This document shows positions 1 through 5,937 of a stretch of DNA of 16,827 nucleotides, one piece after another (the first letter of the stretch is position 1; the number at the start of each line of letters is the position of its first letter). Made by a program: the position numbers and the translations under genes. Source of the DNA: DATCIH01 sp036507955 (GTDB lineage: Bacteria; Bacillota; Clostridia; Clostridiales; Clostridiaceae); the NCBI GenBank assembly GCA_036507955.1, contig DATCIH010000053.1, positions 1 to 16,827 on the forward strand, given 5' to 3'. A model generated the notes under the pieces. That model was not told where the DNA came from and did not search any database. It saw only the letters and a list, made by a program, of their open reading frames with translations.

Positions 1-11
1 CTATTATGACC

Positions 12-68
12 GCCTCCTATTCTTTTGATAATGGCTTACGACACCGTTGTCATTATACCATAGGAGGC
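12..68 (-). promoter_or_regulatory. RBS-sequestering foldback and internal promoter of the IS200-type element
   Basis: GCCTCCTAT (12-20) and ATAGGAGGC (60-68) are perfect 9-base inverted arms. Inner arms ATAATG (28-33) and CATTAT (51-56) extend the structure, and GACA/TGTC closes the tip. On the minus strand the 12-20 arm contains the AGGAGG ribosome binding site. A TATAAT with an extended-10 TG (minus strand, 52-57) lies just inside the other arm. RNA started from this promoter would therefore lack the sequestering arm, while read-through RNA from outside would contain both arms. The pairing is seen directly. The regulatory meaning is inferred from known IS10 and IS200 translational control. 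Confidence 0.55.
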
Positions 69-106
69 TTCTTTGTCCGAAGTATCACTACTGCTTACTC
101 TATTCG

Positions 107-123
107 CCCCAGCATAGCTGGGG
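107..123 (-). repeat. Subterminal perfect hairpin of the IS200-type end
   Basis: The arms CCCCAGC (107-113) and GCTGGGG (117-123) are perfect complements around a 3-base ATA loop. Single-strand-transposing IS200/IS605 elements carry such short subterminal hairpins, which TnpA binds. The sequence is unrelated to the CTACCC/GGGTAG hairpins that flank the iscB element in this window, so the two elements probably use different transposases. Confidence 0.65.
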
Positions 124-264
124 GATTAAGTATTTCATTAAAAATTTAATTCGGATTTTTCTACAAATCTCCAGTAACTACTTATATAAATTATACAATT
201 GCTTCCATCAATATGACAACCTTAATCATTACCACTAACAGCAAAATAGGTTATGATTAAAAAG

Positions 265-808
265 TGTGAAAATCATATATAATATATATAAGAAAATCAC
301 CCTTATAAAAAATTCCCCTGCTCCAACCTCTGATATATCCAAATGATAAAAGCCTATACCATAACTGATATAAGCTTGTTCCTCGACAATTTAGAAGTAT
401 CCCAATTAATCTAAAAGTATTTTACTTTTTACTGTAGGTCTTATTACTCGTTGTCTTTTTAAGAACTGGAGCTCTACACACAGCCTATAAAACTATTTGT
501 GATTAATAATCAGTTTATGATCTCTTCTTAAACAGTGTGTAATCTTATGATAGCCATAATAAAAGGTTTCATCTTGAATTTATTCTATTGTAATTTCTTC
601 AAACTGTTCATCACAAACCATAATACCGATAGTGGATAACAAATATCCTACTATACGCCTTTCAATATTTTCCAGCTTTTCTTAATCTTATATTTAATTG
701 ATAAATGATAGTAGTAAGTAGATCACCCTAGGCAAGCAATTTTAAGAACTAACGCAGTACGATAACCACTATTAAGATACTTTTTTAGCAAGAATTTATC
801 TACTATAT
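265..808 (-). pseudogene. IS3-family transposase OrfB remnant (N-terminal half, many frameshifts)
   Basis: Reading the minus strand across frames recovers an IS3-type OrfB in pieces. The opening reads KKYLNSGYRTALVLKI, followed by STYYYHL. Around 410-570 there is a block reading YYGYHKITHCLRRDHKLIIN and then FYRLCVELQFLKRQR. A last piece at about 270-385 contains QLW, then FGYI. These match the helix-turn-helix-like region and the start of the DDE integrase domain of IS3-family OrfB. Several stops and frameshifts break it. The catalytic second half is not visible, and 130-265 holds nothing I can read as coding. The product must be inactive. Confidence 0.75.
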
Positions 809-1109
809 ACGGCTCTTTTTTTTATTAGATATTTTAAAATAGTAATTTTGAGATTTTACTCACCGAGTAATATTTTTAAGTGATCATTCTCCTTTTCAAT
901 CTCTTTACCATAATTATTAGAATTAAAACAGCTTGATTCTGGACCTCTAGTTGAACTACTATGTCCTAAAATCTATCTCCTTTATATCCAAGTGTAAACT
1001 GTTGTTGACGGTATATTATAATTTATAGCCACCACTATTATATTTCCTGTGTTGTCAGCTTCCTTTAGTAATTGCTCCTAAATTTCATTTTTGAATTTTT
1101 ATCTTTCAT
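800..1109 (-). pseudogene. IS3-family OrfA remnant (frameshifted)
   Basis: An ATG at 1109 with a GAGGAG ribosome binding site opens a frame reading MKDKNSKMKF, which is soon frameshifted. In the next frame come QLLKEADNTGNI and YNIPSTTVYTWI, the helix-turn-helix of IS3-family OrfA. These are followed by EIEKENDHLKILLGE and NLKITILKYLIKK, the leucine-zipper-like tail of that protein. In-frame stops interrupt it at several points. OrfA normally binds the terminal repeats and is fused to OrfB by programmed frameshifting. Here the damage is far beyond one programmed slip, so this is a fossil. It lies head-to-tail with the OrfB remnant and abuts the broken helicase gene. Confidence 0.75.
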
Positions 1110-1247
1110 GAGCACTCCTCGTTAGGCTTCAACATACTATTTTTGCCAGAAGTTAATGTTTAGTCTAAAACAATTTAAGGCTTTAAATTTTTTATACAAT
1201 TTATTTCTATTCATATTCGTAATCCATAATAATATAAATTAGTGTTT

Positions 1248-2000
1248 CTATACTGTTTGCAATAACCCATAACGAAAGCTATAAATACACTGATCTTCGT
1301 CGCCCACAGCAAAAATTGAATTATCATAGTTAAGTAGTCTTAATATTTCAATTTGCAAAATATCGCAATCTTGAAATTCATCTACTAGAATGTATTTAAT
1401 TTCCTTCCTATAGTAATTAAGTATCTCCTTATCTTCCATTAGTAGCTTAAGAAAAACAAGCTGAAGATCATCAAAATCCATAAAATTATTCTCTTTCTTA
1501 TAGCTTTCATAGGTTGTATATACCTCTTTAAATACAATCTCATCAAAGCTTGGAGTAAAGTCTCCTGAAGTTCTGCTTCTGCACTTAAAAAGTGAAATAT
1601 TATTCAAAGCTTCCTTCACCGTTTCATAGCTTATTTCATCCAGATACTTATCTAAAACTGATTTAACAACCCTGTAGGCTATGGCTTCTTCAATGATTTC
1701 AATGTTATAGTATTTCTTCAAAATACTATAATAAAAGCTGTGGAAGGTACCCATAAAGGGGATAACCCCCTCCTTGTTAGCCTTTATGTATCTATCTTTC
1801 ATATTTTCTGCAGCTGCTTTTGTGAAGGTTATTACTAGAATACTTTTACTTTTAACCTTCATAATCCTATTTAAATATATTAGTCTATTGATTATAACAG
1901 TTGTCTTACCACTTCCTGGTGCGGAAATAACTAGGGTATTTCTAAACTTACTTTTTACAGCTTCACTTTGAAAGCTGTCAAGAATATATTCCTTATTCAT
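1248..2000 (-). pseudogene. Truncated UvrD/Rep-family DNA helicase (N-terminal 1A/1B part only)
   Basis: The 250-residue frame encodes the front of a superfamily 1 helicase. It has a Q motif near residue 11, Walker A APGSGKTT at 27-34, motif Ia VITFTKAAAENM, GTFHSF at 84-89, Walker B VDEFQD with D207/E208, and motif III VGDEDQCIYSFR at 232-243. UvrD/Rep/PcrA proteins are usually 650-750 residues. Everything after motif III (the 2A/2B domains and motifs IV-VI) is absent, and the protein ends in an unrelated GLLQTV tail. The start is good: AAGGAG lies 5 bases before the ATG. The break coincides with the edge of the IS3 remnant, so insertion probably truncated it. Strand separation without motifs IV-VI is not expected. 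Confidence 0.85.
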
Positions 2001-2042
2001 AATTACTCCTTAAAACTAACTAATATTTATTCACCAAATAAC

Positions 2043-2071
2043 TTGTATAAAGCTTAATCTAGTATTAAAAT
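2043..2071 (+). promoter_or_regulatory. Candidate sigma-A promoter for pncB
   Basis: TTGTAT (2043-2048) and TAAAAT (2066-2071) are separated by 17 bases. They lie about 55 bases upstream of the pncB start, in the divergent gap between the broken helicase gene and pncB. I saw no clear operator in this 126-base gap. The call rests on consensus similarity alone in AT-rich DNA. Confidence 0.4.
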
Positions 2072-2126
2072 TAATATAAACATTTTAAGTATTAACAAAA
2101 TAAGTATTTTTAATCGGGGGAAGAAT

Positions 2127-3605
2127 TTGGAGTATATAAAGAATTTTAATATAAGACTTGAAAGAAATTTGACAATGTTGGTAGATTTTTATGAATTGAC
2201 TATGGGTAATGGGTATTTAGATAATGGAGTAGGTGATAAAATTGCCTACTTTGACATGTTTTTTAGAAGAATTCCTGATGGTGGGGGCTACTGTATTATG
2301 GCAGGAGTTCAACAGCTGCTCGAATATCTGACTAACCTTAACTTTTCCAAGGAAGATATTGATTATTTAAGAAATAAAAAAATGTTTTCTGAAAAGTTTT
2401 TAAATTATCTTATAGATTTTAAATTTTGCTGTGATGTATGGGCTATTCCAGAGGGAAATCCGGTATTTCCTTATGAGCCCCTTATAACTGTAAAAGGGCC
2501 TGTTATACAAGCCCAATTTATAGAAACAATGATTTTATTAACAGTAAATCATCAGACCTTAATTGCTACAAAATCCAGTAGAATCTGTAGAGCCGCTGAA
2601 GGAAGACCGGTTATGGAATTTGGTTCAAGGAGAGCTCAAGGCTATGATGGCGCAATTTATGGTGCACGAGCTGCCTTTATAGGTGGTTGCTTTGCTTCTG
2701 CTTGTACTATAGCCGAAGAAATGTTTGGTATTCCGGCCATTGGAACTATGGCTCATAGCTGGGTTCAACTATTCCCAACAGAATATGAATCCTTTAAGGC
2801 TTGGGCTAAAACTTATCCTAATAATTGCACATTATTGGTTGATACCTATAATGTATTAAAATCTGGAATTCCCAATGCAATAAGGGTTTTCGATGAAGTT
2901 TTAAAGCCCTTGGGCATATCTCCGAGTGGTATACGAATTGATAGCGGAGATATTACCTATTTAACTATAAAATCCAGGGAGCTACTAGATAAGGCAGGTT
3001 ACCCGGATGCAAAAATTACAATTTCGAATTCCCTTGATGAATTTATAATCAGGGACGTGTTAAATGAAGGGGCAAAAATCGATTCCTTCGGAGTTGGTGA
3101 AAGACTTATTACTGCCAGATCCGAACCAGTATTTGGAGGAGTTTACAAGTTATCGGCAATTGAAGAAGATGGAGTTATTATTCCCAAAATAAAAATCAGC
3201 GAAAATGAAGAAAAAATAACTAATCCTGGTTTTAAAAAAATATATAGAATATTTGATAAGGATTCAGATAAAGCTATAGTTGATCTTATTACTTTGGAGG
3301 ATGAAATAATTGATGAAAGTAAGCCTTTAACTATATATAATCAAGTTTATAATTGGAAGAAGAAAAAGCTTAAAAATTACTATGTTAAAGAGTTGATGGT
3401 TAAAATAATTGATAAGGGTAATGTTATATATATAAACCCATTAGTTATTGAAATAAAGAATTTAGCAAAAACTGAAACCGATAAACTTTGGTCTGAAGTA
3501 TTAAGATTTGAAAATCCCCATATTTATTATGTGGATCTTTCAGATAAGCTTTGGGAATTAAAGCAAGGATTACTAACTGAACATTCAGAAAGCTACGAGG
3601 AGTAA
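2127..3605 (+). CDS. pncB: Nicotinate phosphoribosyltransferase
   Basis: This enzyme joins nicotinate to PRPP to give nicotinate mononucleotide, using ATP (EC 6.3.4.21), in cytosolic NAD salvage (Preiss-Handler pathway). The 492 residues fit bacterial family members. Hallmarks are DFYELTMGNGY at 20-30, FRRIPDGGGY at 46-55, EFGSRRAQGYDGA at 164-176 and GTMAHSW with H210, the likely phosphohistidine. A phosphate-binding segment RIDSGD starts at 270, with FGVGERL further on. The start is a TTG at 2127 preceded by GGGGGA (2116-2121). The first internal ATG (residue 17) would have no ribosome site. The HesB-like gene follows after 3 bases, with its ribosome site inside the pncB 3' end, so the two are translationally coupled. 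Confidence 0.95.
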   Translation: MEYIKNFNIRLERNLTMLVDFYELTMGNGYLDNGVGDKIAYFDMFFRRIPDGGGYCIMAGVQQLLEYLTNLNFSKEDIDYLRNKKMFSEKFLNYLIDFKFCCDVWAIPEGNPVFPYEPLITVKGPVIQAQFIETMILLTVNHQTLIATKSSRICRAAEGRPVMEFGSRRAQGYDGAIYGARAAFIGGCFASACTIAEEMFGIPAIGTMAHSWVQLFPTEYESFKAWAKTYPNNCTLLVDTYNVLKSGIPNAIRVFDEVLKPLGISPSGIRIDSGDITYLTIKSRELLDKAGYPDAKITISNSLDEFIIRDVLNEGAKIDSFGVGERLITARSEPVFGGVYKLSAIEEDGVIIPKIKISENEEKITNPGFKKIYRIFDKDSDKAIVDLITLEDEIIDESKPLTIYNQVYNWKKKKLKNYYVKELMVKIIDKGNVIYINPLVIEIKNLAKTETDKLWSEVLRFENPHIYYVDLSDKLWELKQGLLTEHSESYEE

Positions 3606-3608
3606 TAT

Positions 3609-3974
3609 ATGGAAAAGATTAAAATCAAAATATCAGAAAAAGCTCATGACGAGCTTTATACCTTAATAGCAGATACGGATTATACTTACGTGAGATTAAA
3701 ATACCTAGGAAGTTGCTGCAGTGGTGCTAAGGTGGATATAGTTTTCGATAATGACAATGATAAAAGCGAAAACATAGACACTATGAACATAGACGTTATA
3801 GATAAACTTAACTTTATATATGATGAAAGCATCAAAAATAATATTAATGCTATAACTATAATATATAAAAATAATGAATTCCTTACAAAAGTAGAAGGAA
3901 AGGAAACTGCAAAAAAAGATTGCAAATTAGGTTGTACTAGTTGCTCAAAAAAGTGTAATAGTCCTCACTCTTAA
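3609..3974 (+). CDS. HesB-like / IscA-type iron-sulfur protein, Cys-rich
   Basis: A 121-residue soluble protein. The first 95 residues resemble the HesB/IscA fold: a strand-rich start, then LKYLGSCCSG with adjacent C36-C37, then a short acidic stretch and an ITIIYKNNEFLTKV strand. The canonical C-terminal CxC of IscA is replaced by a Lys/Cys tail, C105-x3-C109-x2-C112-x3-C116, which could hold a metal or cluster. HesB/IscA proteins carry or deliver Fe-S clusters or iron. No substrate protein can be named here. GAGGAG lies 6 bases before the ATG, inside pncB. The last codons and the stop lie within the terminator hairpin. The family is divergent, so a Cys-rich metal-binding protein outside HesB cannot be excluded. 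Confidence 0.6.
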   Translation: MEKIKIKISEKAHDELYTLIADTDYTYVRLKYLGSCCSGAKVDIVFDNDNDKSENIDTMNIDVIDKLNFIYDESIKNNINAITIIYKNNEFLTKVEGKETAKKDCKLGCTSCSKKCNSPHS

Positions 3975-3996
3975 GGTGAAGACTATTACACTTTTT
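3948..3996. terminator. Bidirectional intrinsic terminator overlapping the end of the HesB-like gene
   Basis: A perfect 16-base stem is formed by 3948-3963 and 3981-3996 (AAAAAGTGTAATAGTC and its complement). An inner TCAC/GTGA pair adds to it. The loop contains the TAA stop of the HesB-like gene. Poly-A on the left and poly-T on the right give U-tracts on both strands, so it can end the pncB transcript rightward and the aminopeptidase-ndk transcript leftward. Confidence 0.85.
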
Positions 3997-4016
3997 ACTT
4001 GCTATTTTTAAAAGGA

Positions 4017-4415
4017 TTAAGAAAACCAAATATTGATTTCCCTATTTGCACTCTCTATACTATCGGAGGAATGGACTAGATTTCTAGACTTATCACAAGT
4101 AAAGGTCCCTCTTATGCTTCCAATCTCTGCCTTTAGAGGGTCCTTATCTCCATTAATCTTCCGTACAAGCTCAATAACTCCTTCACCTTCTAATACTAAA
4201 GCACATATATACCCTTCAACTAAAAAATTTATTAACCCTTCATAATAAGGTCTACCTTTATGCTCTGTATAATGATTTTCTGCTTGTTCTCTAGTTGCAT
4301 GTAAAAGCTTTAATTCTTTTATTAATAAATTCTTTCTCTCATAGAAACTAATTATTTCACCTATTATTTTTCTTTCCACTCCATCAGGCTTAATTAAAAT
4401 TAAAGTTTTCTCCAT
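4017..4415 (-). CDS. ndk: Nucleoside diphosphate kinase
   Basis: This enzyme transfers the gamma-phosphate of ATP to NDPs and dNDPs through a phosphohistidine (EC 2.7.4.6), balancing cytosolic nucleotide pools. The 132 residues are slightly short for the family (usually 135-150). They include TLILIKPDGVER with K9, YTEHKGRPYY around 49-58, the segment SIRGTF at 100-105, and the active-site loop RNLVHSSDS with H115. The usual loop is N-x-I-H-G-S-D-S, so the Gly after His is Ser here. GGAGGA lies 6 bases before the ATG. It is last in the operon after the aminopeptidase and the small Cys-rich protein, and is followed by the bidirectional terminator. Confidence 0.95.
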   Translation of the reverse strand: MEKTLILIKPDGVERKIIGEIISFYERKNLLIKELKLLHATREQAENHYTEHKGRPYYEGLINFLVEGYICALVLEGEGVIELVRKINGDKDPLKAEIGSIRGTFTCDKSRNLVHSSDSIESANREINIWFS

Positions 4416-4436
4416 TATATTCCTCCAGCAGTAATA

Positions 4437-4631
4437 TTAAAGATCATCTTCCGAGTCATCCGAGTCTACTGCCAATAAATCATATTCAAAAACAGTACTT
4501 TTCTTTTGACCACGACTTGAAGATGCTTTTTTAAATGGACACTCTCCCATTTCTATATAATTGTTAAACACACATTCATCAAAACAAGACATTTTTTCTT
4601 CAAACGAAGATAAGAATGGGCAATCAGACAT
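4437..4631 (-). CDS. Small Cys-rich acidic-tailed protein of unknown function
   Basis: I do not recognise a named family. From the ATG at 4631 the protein has 64 residues and opens MSDCPF. It contains five cysteines, in two CPF motifs flanking a CFDEC motif, then a basic linker and a strongly acidic end, DSDDSEDDL. The Cys pattern suggests metal binding or a redox site, which is inference. GAGAAGG lies 7 bases before this ATG. A TTG at 4649 would add six residues but has no such site, so I prefer 4631. It begins 18 bases after the aminopeptidase stop, and ndk follows after about 21 bases, so the three are likely co-transcribed. Confidence 0.7.
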   Translation of the reverse strand: MSDCPFLSSFEEKMSCFDECVFNNYIEMGECPFKKASSSRGQKKSTVFEYDLLAVDSDDSEDDL

Positions 4632-4649
4632 ATTATAACCTTCTCTCAA

Positions 4650-5771
4650 TTAATTTTTTTTATCGATTATATCATTTATAAAATGTCCATCAATATAAAA
4701 TAGTTGATCATCGGCATATATTTTGCCATGGTTTTTCATATCACATAGCATATCCCAATGTATAGTCGAAACGTTTTTGCCACCAGCCTCAAATAAAGAA
4801 TTACCTAGGGCCATGTGAATAGTACCACCTATTTTTTCATCAAAAAGCATATTTTTAGTAAAATTCTTTATACCATAGTTAGTTCCTATGGCAACCTCTC
4901 CAAAATATCTCGCTCCTTCATCTAAATCTAGAAGACTATCTAATAGTTCTTGACCTTTTTTTGCAGTTGCTTTAATCACCTTCCCTTTTTCAATAACCAG
5001 ATTTATATCTTCTATTTCCTTTCCTTGAAAAATTCCAGGAAAGCTAAAATTAATCTTTCCATTTATACTATTTTCAACTGGGGAGGTGCAAATTTCTCCA
5101 TCAGGAAAATTTTGCTTACCATCGCAATTTACCCACTTTCTACCTTCAAACTTCACATATATATCTGTATTTTCAGATACTATGTGAAGTTCTTTTTTTG
5201 TATCAAGATAATCCACCCATCTTTGCTGCTCCGCACTTATTCTTTTCCACTGCGAAATAGGATCATCCTCATCTATTTGACCCGCCGCATATACAAAATC
5301 CTCATACTCACTGAGGCTCATATTAGCTTCCATGGCATTACCCTGAGTTGGAAACTGAGTTCCACACCATCTGAGCTCTCCATTACCTGACCTGTCAAAG
5401 TATGTCCTTCTCCACGTGCTATTTCCTTCAGCTTCCGCAGCAATTTTATTTGCCTGAATATTAAAATCTACTCTGGTATTGTTTGTTCCCCAAGCTGAAA
5501 TCCAAACATCCGCTTTTTCTATGGCCTTTTCCAAAATGTAATTTCCCTTTTTTAATTGATCTAAACTAGAATATCTTAGCTTTGCGCTATTAGCTCCTAG
5601 TGAATTTATAATGGTTTCCACATGAGCACCCTTCTTAACCGCTTCCTTTACTACTTCTTCAATCCAAGGAATTGATGCATCCTGACCACTCACTAGAACA
5701 AAATCCTCTGGCTTTATTTTTGTTGAATATTCAACTAGGAGCTTTGCCAATTTGTTAAGTCTATTATCCAT
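4650..5771 (-). CDS. M29-family (AmpS/PepS-type) metallo-aminopeptidase
   Basis: A cytosolic exopeptidase that removes N-terminal residues from peptides with a two-metal site (MEROPS M29). From the ATG at 5771 it has 373 residues, close to the usual 370-415. Expected metal ligands are visible: E226 in PDGEICTSP, E292 in GEVAIGTN, H319 in GTIHMALG, and H338 and D340 in STIHWDMLCD. An upstream TTG at 5795 is in frame, but AAGGAG sits 6 bases before the ATG at 5771, which decides the start. The gene heads a minus-strand operon with the small Cys-rich gene and ndk, and has a good promoter upstream. No signal peptide is seen. Natural substrates cannot be told from sequence. Confidence 0.92.
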   Translation of the reverse strand: MDNRLNKLAKLLVEYSTKIKPEDFVLVSGQDASIPWIEEVVKEAVKKGAHVETIINSLGANSAKLRYSSLDQLKKGNYILEKAIEKADVWISAWGTNNTRVDFNIQANKIAAEAEGNSTWRRTYFDRSGNGELRWCGTQFPTQGNAMEANMSLSEYEDFVYAAGQIDEDDPISQWKRISAEQQRWVDYLDTKKELHIVSENTDIYVKFEGRKWVNCDGKQNFPDGEICTSPVENSINGKINFSFPGIFQGKEIEDINLVIEKGKVIKATAKKGQELLDSLLDLDEGARYFGEVAIGTNYGIKNFTKNMLFDEKIGGTIHMALGNSLFEAGGKNVSTIHWDMLCDMKNHGKIYADDQLFYIDGHFINDIIDKKN

Positions 5772-5818
5772 TTTTCTCTCCTTAAGATTATTCAAATTAA
5801 TTACACATATTTAGGCAG

Positions 5819-5848
5819 ATTATACCATACTTTTCTCTTCTTGAACAA
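5819..5848 (-). promoter_or_regulatory. Sigma-A promoter of the aminopeptidase-ndk operon
   Basis: On the minus strand TTGTTC (5843-5848) and TATAAT (5819-5824) are 18 bases apart. The -10 is a perfect match with an extended TG motif before it. It lies about 48 bases upstream of the aminopeptidase ATG, in the divergent gap with hypF. Confidence 0.6.
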
Positions 5849-5875
5849 TATTTTTATATTTTTTGATAAAACTCC

Positions 5876-5904
5876 TTTATGTTTAAATATAAATTACATA
5901 TAAT
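5876..5904 (+). promoter_or_regulatory. Candidate sigma-A promoter of hypF
   Basis: A perfect TATAAT (5899-5904) lies 17 bases after a weak TTTATG (5876-5881), about 33 bases before the hypF start. An alternative is TTGAAC (5841-5846 region) with TGATAA. The -35 match is poor, so the promoter may need an activator or may be weak. Confidence 0.4.
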
Positions 5905-5937
5905 AGCCTTATAACATAATAGAAAGGAAAGAATATA

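Larger units (their letters stand above)
1..130 (-). mobile_element. Left end of an IS200-type insertion sequence; transposase starts off-window
   Basis: Read on the minus strand, this stretch has the layout of an IS200-family left end: a subterminal perfect hairpin, then a promoter-like TATAAT, then an AGGAGG ribosome binding site 10-15 bases from the window edge. The site is placed to start a leftward gene whose first codon lies just beyond base 1. In IS200/IS605 elements that gene is the Y1 HUH transposase TnpA. The transposase itself is not visible, so the family call rests on the hairpin, the RBS-sequestering foldback and the spacing. The outer boundary is estimated at about 124-135, just past the hairpin. 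A different small element with a similar leader is possible. Confidence 0.6.

Noticed and set aside
47..238. Open frame on the plus strand at the left edge
   Set aside because: It lies across the IS200-type end on the opposite strand, with no ribosome site and no recognisable family.
2001..2126. Riboswitch or NiaR-type operator before pncB
   Set aside because: The 126-base gap shows only a promoter-like pair. I saw no palindrome or conserved aptamer-like structure.
3711..3725. Selenocysteine in the HesB-like protein
   Set aside because: Selenoprotein HesB members exist, but here both adjacent codons are TGC (Cys) and there is no in-frame TGA.
4950..5390. 146-codon plus-strand frame opposite the aminopeptidase
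   Set aside because: The M29 ligands and a good ribosome site support the minus-strand gene. The opposing frame has no start signal and a low-complexity composition.
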